DNA of 64,000 nt from the IMG/VR virus record IMGVR_UViG_3300031787_005083, positions 62,001 to 126,000 of that record. One strand, written 5' to 3'. The notes under the pieces are model-generated. The model saw only the letters and a list, made by a program, of their open reading frames with translations. It was not told the DNA's origin and made no database searches. Origin of the DNA: a virus. Within the stretch, counting starts at the first letter, position 1; each line of letters starts with the position of its first letter. Position numbers and translations under genes: made by a program. Of the stretch, positions 46,701-52,020 are shown one piece after another.

Positions 46701-47390
46701 ATTAACGATACAGAAATTCGTTTCCGATTGCCTGCAATGTCAGTAGGAGCATACGATCTAGTAATTGTAAATCCAACTGAAACAGATCCTTTCTTAATTC
46801 CTGCTACAAGTTTAGTGGTACCAAAAGCAATTAAATATGTACAATTATTATTGCCATTTGCTCCGTTACCTAACCCAAGAACAGAAACTGGTTGGTATAA
46901 AGAACTTAGAGAAATAAATGTTTCAAGTATTATACCTGGCAGATACTATACAGTTAGCAAAATAGGCAATACAAGATGGAGTAATGTAGGCGGCGCAAGC
47001 GTAGTAGGATACGACTTTAGAGCAACAGCGACCGGTACAGGAACAGGCACAGTTTACGACTATAGCAGTATACCATATGAATATTGGGAAGGCATGGACA
47101 TTGATATATTCATTAGTGGTCGTAGACTACGTAAGAATCCATTAACAATATGGGATTCTACAGTAGGACAAGATAGTCCAACGGGCGATATTACATTAGA
47201 AGCAGAATACGCTGTTAATAGAGTATTAGGTACTTATGTGCGATTTACTACTCCGCCTGCACCAGGAACTAAAATCGTTGTACAGAAACGTACAGGATTA
47301 TTATGGAATGAACCAGGGGTCTCATTGAGACAAAGTTCTACAGAAATAGCCACTTTCTTACGCGAGAAAACTATTGATTTACCGCGATAA
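31737..47390 (+). CDS. Giant virion/baseplate protein, 5217 aa (gp7 slot)
   Basis: One uninterrupted frame about 15.7 kb long, directly coupled to gp6, in the place where T4 has gp7. The N-terminus (LPKYFRTESNTKFLSSTLDQ, LLQPGVAEKLNGYFGRK) is conserved in marine T4-like structural proteins. Recognisable pieces: FG-GAP-type beta-propeller motifs at about residues 2121-2200 and 2965-3050 (VAVSPDGKFIVVGSPNAS; VSISRDGTLIAVGASLD); 'G.GY..P...I' repeats at about 3574 and 3935 (DPGEGYITAPVISIESESG); several ADGST..FxL sandwich units after 4040; an IPT/TIG-like module at about 4955-5020; and a PGRYYTVSKIGNTRWSNVGG motif near 5065. No signal peptide, protease or lysozyme motif is obvious. Baseplate periphery or wedge extension is the likeliest role. 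Confidence 0.75.
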   Translation: MAYDDRQTELPLPGDGSEKRKSEIHLPKYFRTESNTKFLSSTLDQLLQPGVAEKLNGYFGRKTATAFNPSDTYIADVSKDREDYQFEPASVITDALGNVEFFKNYNDLINQVKNFGGVNRNHSNINKEEFYTWDPHINWDKFTNFREYYWLPTGPQTLNIVGDVKEITSTYSVSLQDNGDNYSYIFSPDGLTPNPNFKLFRGVTYRFEINTPGLPLTFRTQRTLDDAFLIKQGINAQAVENGVIEITLNEATPNEIFYVADNNINLGGVIRVANIEESSFIDVETEILGKKTYTTKAGWSVTNGMKIRFVGEVIPAIYSNSEWYVEGVGDKIKLISDIDVEVSFPVGIDLNVPFDTEDGFDRLPFSSAIGFPRDKDYIVINRASSDGNFWSRYNRWFHKDVIELVASINNQPANLDQAARANRPIIEFEANLKLFNFGTTTKPVIDLIDDFSVDAFSSIEGTLGYSVDGVQLRNGMRILFLADTDPLVRGRIFKVEFIKFTGSGVAGQIALRETEDSLPQINENVLVTKGNTYTGSMWFFNGTEWKRAQEKTQVNQPPLFDAYDAAGVSFADTSKYEASNFKGTEIFSYKTGVGTADSVLGFPLVYRSIDNVGDILFDFDYNSDIVEYQIDTVPQTVPIASGYLKKYTDKNNFINLGAWTKADKLSSQAVILQYINDNTKINYPINCFDQSGFLTDLLVRVFVNNKVVKEGVDYELVLTADKFKAVKFIKNIKLNDVIKFKCFSNTAKNENGYYEIAANLEKNPLNEDVTDFTLGEVNDHVASIVENLQAFTGVFPGTGNLRDITDLSKYGRKFIKHSSPLNLSMYHLLDREANLVKSIRYARREYGKFKRQFLEIASSLGYEGPVKEHVDRILLEINKDKINKMPFYSSDMLPYGAAIRNRITVEDPDSRFYSLTQPFKYNEINTRAVGVYINNEQLLYQKDYEFNDNGFLIVTVQKEFGDVLDIYEYESTNGSYIPPTPTKLGLYPKFEPKIYIDNSYNNSVKVIQGHDGSIIAAYDDFRDALILELERRIFNNIKIDYNADLFDLNDYKPGAFRNTGFTREEVDQPIITDFVQWLQLVDQDYTEHKYFDREDSFTFNYSSLRSPTNTSLPGWWRGVFDHVYDTDKPNTNPWEMLGFKIKPNWWEEQYGPAPYTSENLLLWEDLEQGIIRIPGQPFKINSKYARPGLKNFLPVDADGNLLSPSDANICLKYDSLDIKNSFKFGDYSPVELAWRKSSEYPFAMLASWAINQPTRLLATGFDRSRQIRNKLGHIVYKDSGRHIQLADILFPNTVDDTTQVLTLGVVNYIADYMASSVTANFKNYNTRLKSIKNNLTIRLGGFTDKSKFKLILDSRTPLNKGNVFVPEENYRVFLNTSSPLRTISYSGVIVEKRQSGFIIRGYDSESPTFTYFEPFKTQRDTLINVGGISEIFTRWESGQLYREGSNVEYNNAYYKVITTHTATGVFDVTKFAKLPALPLKGGRSATFSKKFNTFQPITIPYGTLFKTVQEIVDFLLGYGNWLEANGFRFEYYDGEEKIISNWETSAREFLFWTTQNWGEGTLLALSPAADEINFTTEYSIVDNIYDNFYGYSILKADGKKLVEEFSRINRTDPNNFQLRPKNTADGVYAIQVPVVQKEHIVLIDNFTVFGDVIYDQPTGYRQERIKVLGYRTSDWDGSLNIPGFLYDAATVTDWKQWTDYAIGDLVKYKEFYYTAKNKIAGAENFEINSWARLPSRPESGLITNFEYKVNQFADFYNLDSDNFDVTQQKLAQHLIGYQKREYLENIINDEVSQYKFYQGMIQDKGTKNALTKLFDVLSSNDKESLEFFEEWAIKEGQYGASEGFDEVEFKLDESKFRNTPQPFELVSSVPGGETDLIYRIRPFEVFKKPLNYNHKPFPVRESSIGYTRDAGYVNQEDVQFIVPSYYDILNINIDEFSNKNYVWVGTEKQSWNVYQHVLSDYLVTKLVGNANAVSIGDPTKNQFKLSLNKAATDIKAGDIIGLYDLIISTRGEEDSTTIPIVTQETSTVQGFFKVLAVNVNELIIDTDLTVSDIDDCRGLLTRLVSSRVENINEANILTQGTIDNNDLVWIDNDGVDWRVIKNNQAFDLLQKIPAEEVGISNKFGFSIDVDSRNTVIVVGSPGASTNGKAFVYTRGANSQNFQFTQIIEPTDNLADLGQQYAESVAVSPDGKFIVVGSPNASNIKTLFRGDYDEETDYQNGESVLFSDQLWEAVVDIRGADDSLEFSSFGSIIEILQKYNITAGEITFNNLITGNYPFKNVETNHILVRAPADQYAGTGPGDRVFLDWYLRTTANQDQLPLTLTARQPFGGAVTGFTEANLEGGLIIQKKIDAVLYVETFANLPEIGEQIDSEGVFGYVAYVYQDEGAATVYVEGSFGRWQPTGSLFTEQGEFVGEYVRVAPIETLDVSDDLGGYWWFNTTSTINVGLVNEDEGRALAVYNVIPNGKADPGARGGNIYDYNNTIVNSENNINSYIRTLTYQGAPGAYNNLNIIPSDLFVVRAPNSLTTKLSTGDRVTLEVVNLPNYSDGGFVDISPLGITTFNTNKTHTIVDVWSGYINFNLDETDTFGNPFEPRVGQFVRDRNTGATGLITFYQRNGLSATIFVKNVVGTWSRGRNFGNVSSIEFIGEPTDPSPVYSVTRRMGEIRSVSLGNASLGIGGLVVFRLAAPIVTVPVQAVITGAEYIIYRDDPILGIATQPNIPSQANFDWRPIYNVSVNADGFVVNTDNLGMFTVYAKEASTTYSLVGSFIVPEIQDNLRLGSKVLIRKNNNLYKLFVGCRGSGTSNNPGRIYFVNYGLTADGTFYNWELAKNKKYRGEFGPEKEYFINDIVFLDGIFYQAQTNIAPGLQFNILDWERVAFDGLQYTGIDYVGYIPNDTNFVPGNDSSLNLDQEGLLEFGTIFDADEKGEVVVVTAIYNNTKPNRVVIYRAINGNYIKAQELLATNTTSNFGEAVSISRDGTLIAVGASLDSADIDSQGAVYVYRQVAGEFVLDLNNNTGQKLTSANAKRKELFGASLDFDGDTLYVSAHNSYSDEITTFDNHAKPIFNYLLGYDNDQDPIYSQFVLDQESLLNEKRTTFDNNFTNFKNKILGNGVVYVYDRIENSLVYGQTLDFNDTEARSFGQTIVAKQNHLYTALTDFTNTGGKKGAVFDFRRPENKRVWETYRVPKKIPNLDKIKRVLIYDNLKNEIITNLDYIDPVQGKIAGIADQEIRYKTVFDPATYNIGLNGATVNKTSTWGAEQTGQLWWDLSITKFINPYQSNVIYSTSNWNRLFVGSSIKVYEWVETELTPVEWDEIAESPDGLSLGITGKSKYGNNAYVSKRVYDPIAERFTPLNYFWVEGKTTVPDIESRSISAKTVADFIADPASIGHKFISFISEDTFALWNCGSLIKDTDCILNVQYWTSSDKNSNIHNQYRILTEGLGSSKPSTDTERKWFDSLIGYDEQSRAVPNPNLSPRERYGILNKPRQSWFVNRTEALKQFIERTNSVLRNNLIVESRDISELFQSDLPPTNTSRLYDTVVDTEIDLQFVGVARAERAVLTPIVEDGKIVRVDIKERGRGYKVVPTFEILGTGSGANIELTINNLGQVVSAIVLDAGNNYKSDTQIIVRRFNVLVSNDSSIRGKWAIYERINETRSWNRIISQSYDTTAYWEYLDWYADGYNSFTEIDFVIDQSFSLQTLDDDLGDIIKILTVGTGGWLLLEKIDVQDTVDYTVNYKTIGKQNGTIQFKSDLYNLQNSQVGFDSQSYDTKFFDSQPIEEVRIILNTIRNKIFTDNLEVEYNKLFFASLRYVFSEQGYVDWAFKTSFVKARHNVGDLKEKLTFQNDNLASYEDYLQEVKPYKTKLREYLSTYDKLENSSSVITDFDLPPAYDPIRKVISPVSVKVINGLLVGDSVSSYPNKYWLENVAYQIVAVKVSDPGEGYITAPVISIESESGEGAIAVASLGPNGTIASVTVTNPGSGYLTIPRVTINGATRDGGRSAVLAAEIGNSLVRNIHSVVKFDRVSGSFLITQLNQSERFVGTGSKTQFNLKYPMDMRTNTIEITINGVVVLGSQYTYENVLDRDNGYDRYSGRISFVLPPENLREIIVNYKKSIRLLSAADRINLFYDPKTGQIGKDISQLMEGIDYGGVEVRSYGFVGPEGWDSDRWYENAWDLFDENFDEESFETDGSTLTFQLSKPLAKDVEYNVYINDVRVDDNNYDGTTSTDNLVNKQAFMAPVVGDGITDTFTFENEIGYRTYLEQNSASGQNNPPIEIVTIRRSTSDGSRELNAESFDTALIGGDLAYTTAKGIKAEEITVDGDGFVTPTTSKGPEEIIPGQIMDTLDITVYERPVGGSSIMYSSNHRGDGVTKEFFMQGLPFSFSSMLVKVDYEILTQQSDFRIDWDKKSVVFYQAPTAGSEIHLLAMGLSGDNILDYDEFTANGSVAEFLTNVRWTDNINGYVTVNGEVKPFELFESDDSYAVANNVVIKFVQPPLAGTKIQFALFESSAITFSQVTVDDFIADGSSTSYQISQAPFNQEPVQFYTLVTVNDKVLNAGYVQRFDVTTSRQYQLKKWQVPVGSITGDKIDVYLNNRKLSLLQEWTYEGAGSFNPAISPDAQEGSTVILNSGVGVPGDTLRVHLIADGEYRFGYFEIGEDSSDTFVGTPDTIYFDDTYPAGTKIRVYQFSNHDSQGIERQKFDVIERTQMSEASDGYHEYRTLKNGLIQLREQAVDVAYIWVSVNGTLLTPTADYILLENKRYIKMITPLNDNDVVDIIHFSNPPVSNKYGWRIFKDMLNRYHYKRLGNDARYTLAEPLQYYDKIITLDNAEGLPTPAVRSRIPGVIFINGERIEYFRREGNVLKQLRRGTLGTGVKTVHSLGDRVYDQSIDSNIPYKDEVVTFEAFSGNYKDMSVDYNNIGAISVNSITYTANNNTAFPLGYEELDNLGLGLRQKCVIKGSGFRPVVKVIMQGTLADENTQTNVELITEYINDTEIRFRLPAMSVGAYDLVIVNPTETDPFLIPATSLVVPKAIKYVQLLLPFAPLPNPRTETGWYKELREINVSSIIPGRYYTVSKIGNTRWSNVGGASVVGYDFRATATGTGTGTVYDYSSIPYEYWEGMDIDIFISGRRLRKNPLTIWDSTVGQDSPTGDITLEAEYAVNRVLGTYVRFTTPPAPGTKIVVQKRTGLLWNEPGVSLRQSSTEIATFLREKTIDLPR

Positions 47391-47393
47391 ATA
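47386..47393 (+). promoter_or_regulatory. T4-type late promoter GATAAATA
   Basis: GATAAATA overlaps the giant gene's stop codon and lies 19 bases before the ATG at 47412. Confidence 0.6.
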
Positions 47394-47411
47394 CATGTAC
47401 AGGACATAAAC

Positions 47412-48026
47412 ATGACAGATAACTTTAAAGAAAATAACGGAATTTTACTCCAAGGTCACATAAAAATTCACGATCCGATTAGTGGAGAAGTACTCATCAA
47501 TAAGCGTAATGCTATACATTACGAAAATATGAGTATTTCTTTAGCAGAAAGTTTAGCAAATGCTGGACAGGGTTGGATTTATGAAATGAGTTTTGGCAAT
47601 GGAGGTACTAGTATAGACCCAACAGGGATTATTACGTATCTAACACCTAACTCAACCGGTGCTAATGCAAGTTTATATAACCAAACATTTACTAAAGTTG
47701 TTGATGACAGAAGTGTAAACAATATTGATCCTGTAAGAAATAAGATTGAAACTCGTCATGTAAGCGGAACAAATTATACAGATATTCTAGTTACTTGTTT
47801 ATTAGATTATGGCGAGCCAAACGGACAAGAAGCGTTTGATACAGCAACAGATGTTAAGAGTTTATATGTTTTTGACGAACTTGGTCTTAAAGCATTTAAT
47901 CCTACAGGTTCAGGACGACTATTAACACATGTAATTTTTCACCCTATACAAAAAAGTTTAAACAGACTAATTCAAATTGATTATACAGTCCGTGTTCAGA
48001 GCTTAACTGGTTTTAACGAGGTATAA
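47412..48026 (+). CDS. Virion structural protein, 204 aa
   Basis: MTDNFKENNGILLQGHIKIH, then LAESLANAGQGWIYEMSFGN, GGTSIDPTGIITYLTPN, and KSLNRLIQIDYTVRVQSL. The 'MSFGNGGTxxDxxGxITYLxPN' block is one I recall from baseplate-wedge/fibre-adjacent proteins of marine T4-like phages. The product is globular, mixed alpha/beta, without export signals. It is driven by the late promoter at 47386 and has AGGA before the ATG. It sits between the giant baseplate protein and the fibre-like set, so it may connect them; the T4 gp8 slot is an alternative name by order only. Confidence 0.6.
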   Translation: MTDNFKENNGILLQGHIKIHDPISGEVLINKRNAIHYENMSISLAESLANAGQGWIYEMSFGNGGTSIDPTGIITYLTPNSTGANASLYNQTFTKVVDDRSVNNIDPVRNKIETRHVSGTNYTDILVTCLLDYGEPNGQEAFDTATDVKSLYVFDELGLKAFNPTGSGRLLTHVIFHPIQKSLNRLIQIDYTVRVQSLTGFNEV

Positions 48027-48028
48027 TC

Positions 48029-50101
48029 ATGAGCTATACAATTTCATATACAGACGTTGCTAATAAAGGTACTATTGTAGTTGAAGACGGTACTGTTAAT
48101 ACAGAAACTAGTATAGGTATCCCTGGAAGAAATACAACTGCTTATGGTGCAGTTATTGCAGAAAGTTTTTTACATCTTTTAGAAAATTTTGCAAATTCAA
48201 CAGAACCTAACAATCCTTCGGAAGGGCAGTTATGGTATGATAATACCTTAGGAACCGAAACATTAAAAGTATATGACGGAACTAATTGGGTACCTGCATC
48301 AGGTATTATTAAACAGATCAATACTCCAGCAATTGCACAGATTGGTGATTTATGGGTTGATACAGACAATCAACAATTATATCTATTTACAGGCGGTGGT
48401 TGGATTTTAGTAGGTCCTAGTTTTTCACAAGGTCTTTCAACAGGAGCAACTCCTGCACAGATTTTAGGTTCTGATAACGTATCCTATAATGTATTACAGA
48501 TTGAAGTTGGATCTGAAATTATAGCAATCATTTCTAATAATATACCGTTTAGTCCAAAAGCAACTGTTGCAGGATTTGCAACTATTAATCCTGGTGTAAA
48601 TTTAATTAATAAAGATACTGATAATGACGGTCAAAGCAATTTTAAATTTTACGGTACTGCGGAAAAAGCTGAAAATTTAATTGTAGCAAACGAAAGTATA
48701 TCAGCAGCAAACTTTTTAAGAGGCGATAGCACCAGTACTACAAGTTTTCCTTTAAACGTACAAAATAATCAAGGTTTAAGTGTTGGTATTAATGCAGAAT
48801 TAACTGTAGGTGTTGAAGGTAACGCCGGCATTATACAACAAAATATTGGTGGCGCAAACATTGACATTCGTGTAAGAAATAACGATGTTACTCGAACGTT
48901 GATGCGATTAGATAGTGCGTTACGTGTTGGTATTAATAACGAAGCGCCAGAAAAAGAATTAGATGTTACTGGTGATATTCAAAATAGTGGATCGTTATTA
49001 GTTAATGGCACTACAGAATCAACAGTGTTTAACAACGGTGCTGTAATAATTAAAGGTGGTACTGGTATTGCTAAAAATTTAAATGTTGGTGGCAACAGTA
49101 GAATATCTGGAACATTAACATCAGCGCAAATATCCCCAGACGATAATAACATAAGAGATATTGGATCACCGGCATTTAAATATAGAAATATTTATGCTTC
49201 AACATTTACAGGAAATTTAGTAGGTAACGTTAGTGGTACAATTACTGGACGTTCTACATCTTCAGACAGATTAACTTCTAGAACAACGTTTGCTATTAGA
49301 GGAGACGTTGAATCAGTTGTTGATGTAGTGTTTGACGGGCAGTTCCAAGACCCAACATTTAATAACGGTACAGGAGTACCGGCTGGCGAGTTGCCGTTAC
49401 GTAAAGTTTTAAGAACAGAAATATCAAATACATTCATTGCCGATAAAACTGCAATAACAGAGTCAGACAGCAAAGATGAATTAATTATTAACTCTGTATC
49501 AGGGGATATTGGTTTAAAGAAAATAACTAGAGAAAATCTTTTAAAGTCGGTTCCTGTCAATCCACCAGGCGTACTAGTGCCGTACGCAGGAGATGCAGCA
49601 CCGGTTGGTTGGTTATTGTGCGATGGCAAAGAGTATGAACAAGAATCATTTAAAGAATTATTTGCAGTAATTGGATTTAAATTTGGTAGTAGAAGTTCAG
49701 TTACTCCAGGCTTTTTTAAAATCCCAGATCTTAGAGGTAGATTACCTTTAGGCGCTGATAATATGGGCGGCGCAAGTGCTAATATTATTGTTGCTGAATC
49801 TGCAGATAACATTGGTACGTTTGATGGAACAGAAACTAAACCAATTACACTTGCAAACCTACCAGAACATAAGCATGATTTACGAGACAGCACACGTCAG
49901 CAATTTTATGCTATCGCAGACGTATTAGGCACACCTACTGACGATAATGTTCAGATATATGATGCTCCTACTGGCACAGGGTTAGGTCAGGCTCTTTCAA
50001 ACAGCGGCGGCGTTATTTCTAGTGTAGGGTTAGGAGAACCGTTCAATGTTATGCCTCCAACTATAACACTAAATTATATCATTTATACAGGAAGAGCATA
50101 A
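48029..50101 (+). CDS. Fibre-like protein with tail-collar domain (paralog 1 of 3)
   Basis: 690 residues. The N-terminal ~140 (YAxxxAESFLHLLENFANST, EPNNPSEGQLWYDNTLG, GDLWVDTDNQQLYLFTGGGW) are shared with the two following genes. A beta-rich shaft with paired 'SISVGxNxxLTVGVEGNAG' strands follows. From about residue 514 there is a phage tail-collar domain: VPYAGDAAPVGWLLCDGKEY, then FFKIPDLRGRLPLGAD. ANLPEHKHDL near 610 is also characteristic. The collar domain (Pfam type PF07484) is at the tip of short fibres (gp12-like) and may bind receptors. It is the first of three paralogs. Confidence 0.8.
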   Translation: MSYTISYTDVANKGTIVVEDGTVNTETSIGIPGRNTTAYGAVIAESFLHLLENFANSTEPNNPSEGQLWYDNTLGTETLKVYDGTNWVPASGIIKQINTPAIAQIGDLWVDTDNQQLYLFTGGGWILVGPSFSQGLSTGATPAQILGSDNVSYNVLQIEVGSEIIAIISNNIPFSPKATVAGFATINPGVNLINKDTDNDGQSNFKFYGTAEKAENLIVANESISAANFLRGDSTSTTSFPLNVQNNQGLSVGINAELTVGVEGNAGIIQQNIGGANIDIRVRNNDVTRTLMRLDSALRVGINNEAPEKELDVTGDIQNSGSLLVNGTTESTVFNNGAVIIKGGTGIAKNLNVGGNSRISGTLTSAQISPDDNNIRDIGSPAFKYRNIYASTFTGNLVGNVSGTITGRSTSSDRLTSRTTFAIRGDVESVVDVVFDGQFQDPTFNNGTGVPAGELPLRKVLRTEISNTFIADKTAITESDSKDELIINSVSGDIGLKKITRENLLKSVPVNPPGVLVPYAGDAAPVGWLLCDGKEYEQESFKELFAVIGFKFGSRSSVTPGFFKIPDLRGRLPLGADNMGGASANIIVAESADNIGTFDGTETKPITLANLPEHKHDLRDSTRQQFYAIADVLGTPTDDNVQIYDAPTGTGLGQALSNSGGVISSVGLGEPFNVMPPTITLNYIIYTGRA

Positions 50102-51984
50102 TGAGTTACAGACTTAATAAAACCAACGGCGAACTACTAATAGAGTTAGTAGACGGACAAATTGATGCTACTTCAACGGATATAGTTTTAGTAGGAAGAA
50201 ATTATAAAGGCTTTGGTGAATTTTTAAACGAAAACTATATTAAGCTTCTTGAAAATTTTGCAAAGACAAGTGCTCCAGGCAAGCCTTTAACTGGACAACT
50301 GTGGTATGATACCGCAGAAGAACGACTAAAGATTTACAACGGAGAAACATTTAAGGCTGCAGGCGGACCAGTAGTAAGTAATGTAAGACCTAATCTAGTA
50401 GTTGGTGACTTATGGATTGATAGTGAAAATAACAAGTTGTATTTTTTCGATGGTTCGGATCTAGTATTAGTAGGCCCTAATTATGACGCAGCACAGGGAA
50501 GAACAGGATTTGAAGCAGTTACTATTTTAGATAGAAATAGTCAAGACCAAACAGTATTATTCATGTATGTTGCTGGCCAATTAACTGGAATCATATCTAG
50601 AACTACATTTGTTCCTCTAATCAATATTGTTGGATATCCATTAAACCCGGATGACCTAAGTACACCTCGACGACAAATTGTTAAACAGGGTCTTAATCCT
50701 GTAAATTTAGATTTTTGGTTTAGAGGAACATCACAGAGTACACGATCTCTAATCAGTGATGCTGGCGAAGAATTTACTGAAGCCAACTTCATGAAAACAG
50801 ACAGAAATACTACAACTACTGGTAATATTAAAATTAGAAATAGTGGTGGTTTAAGTATTGGTGTTAGTGATACAGAATTTCTTGTTTTAAAAATTGCAAG
50901 CGAAATAAGCACTATTGAAACTCAACGATCTAATAAAGATTTTACAATTAGAACACGTCGAGGAAACTCTTTTGATAATGCGTTATATATTGATGCTACA
51001 AATAAACGTGCCGGCATTTGGACAGTAACTCCGTCAACTGATCTTGACATAAACGGAAGCACTAGAATTACTGGAGATCTTGAAGTTGAAGGTAATTTTA
51101 CAGTTAAAGGTGAAACTTTATTTTTAGATGTATCTAATTTAAGAATTGAAGATAAAACAATTGAACTAGCTTCTACATCTGACAGCACATTACTTACTCC
51201 TGAAGCAGCCGACGGCGCTGGAATTATTGTAAGAATGCAAGGTGATAGTAAAACATTAACTTGGGAATATGAGACTGGCGCTTGGACATTTAGTGAAGAT
51301 CTTAATTTAGTAGCCGGAAAATCTTATAAAATAGGTAATGTTACTAAATTATCAACAAACAGATTAGATGATAGCATTTTATATGCTGAAGGATTAATTA
51401 GTATTGGTACTTTAGTAGAATTAAATGTTGACAATTTTAATTTTAACGGTTCTAATATGGTAGTATCGGGCCCACTAGGAATTTCGTCAACGGGCACAAT
51501 AGTCATAAACAATCAAAATATTACAGGAGTGTTAGATCCAACTACTAACTTTGACGTAGCAAATAAACGCTATGTAGATCAAACAGTTGCATCAGAACCT
51601 CTTGTAATGAGTTTAGACTTAACAGGGTTATCAAATCCTAATGCATCTTTTGCATCAGATGGTCCTTATAATGATGTTATTGGGATTCTCAATTTTATGT
51701 ATCCTGCAATAGAAAAACAACCAGGAACAATTGCTAGAGTTTATTGTATTTCTTATACAGGAACAACAGTTTCAGGGATCGATGTTACAGCAGCATCTAA
51801 TAAATCTTATGTTTCAGTCTATATAGATCCTGATGACAGTACTACTCCACAGCTAGAAAGCGTATTGCAGGATATTAACTTTGCTACAGTTTCGGGTATT
51901 GCAAATCTAAGTCCAAGCAGAGCAACTATGGAATTTACAGTAAACAGCGGAGTTTGGCAATGGGTTCGTACAAACCCACTATAA
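50101..51984 (+). CDS. Fibre-like structural protein (paralog 2 of 3)
   Basis: 627 residues, starting on the previous stop (TAATG). The N-terminal ~130 residues are the shared module: GFGEFLNENYIKLLENFAKT, SAPGKPLTGQLWYDTAEERL, GDLWIDSENNKLYFFDGSDL. The shaft holds STDLDINGSTRITGDLEVEG NFTVKG-type beta repeats (also found in the minus gene at 4790-6067). The C-terminus IEKQPGTIARVYCISYTGTT, then ATMEFTVNSGVWQWVRTN lacks the collar domain. It is therefore a fibre variant sharing the attachment domain and differing at its tip. Confidence 0.75.
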   Translation: MSYRLNKTNGELLIELVDGQIDATSTDIVLVGRNYKGFGEFLNENYIKLLENFAKTSAPGKPLTGQLWYDTAEERLKIYNGETFKAAGGPVVSNVRPNLVVGDLWIDSENNKLYFFDGSDLVLVGPNYDAAQGRTGFEAVTILDRNSQDQTVLFMYVAGQLTGIISRTTFVPLINIVGYPLNPDDLSTPRRQIVKQGLNPVNLDFWFRGTSQSTRSLISDAGEEFTEANFMKTDRNTTTTGNIKIRNSGGLSIGVSDTEFLVLKIASEISTIETQRSNKDFTIRTRRGNSFDNALYIDATNKRAGIWTVTPSTDLDINGSTRITGDLEVEGNFTVKGETLFLDVSNLRIEDKTIELASTSDSTLLTPEAADGAGIIVRMQGDSKTLTWEYETGAWTFSEDLNLVAGKSYKIGNVTKLSTNRLDDSILYAEGLISIGTLVELNVDNFNFNGSNMVVSGPLGISSTGTIVINNQNITGVLDPTTNFDVANKRYVDQTVASEPLVMSLDLTGLSNPNASFASDGPYNDVIGILNFMYPAIEKQPGTIARVYCISYTGTTVSGIDVTAASNKSYVSVYIDPDDSTTPQLESVLQDINFATVSGIANLSPSRATMEFTVNSGVWQWVRTNPL

Positions 51985-51986
51985 TG

Positions 51987-51994
51987 GATAAATA
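51987..51994 (+). promoter_or_regulatory. T4-type late promoter GATAAATA
   Basis: GATAAATA 27 bases upstream of the ATG at 52021. Confidence 0.6.
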
Positions 51995-52020
51995 CTACAT
52001 CGCTTTAGGGGTTAAACATA

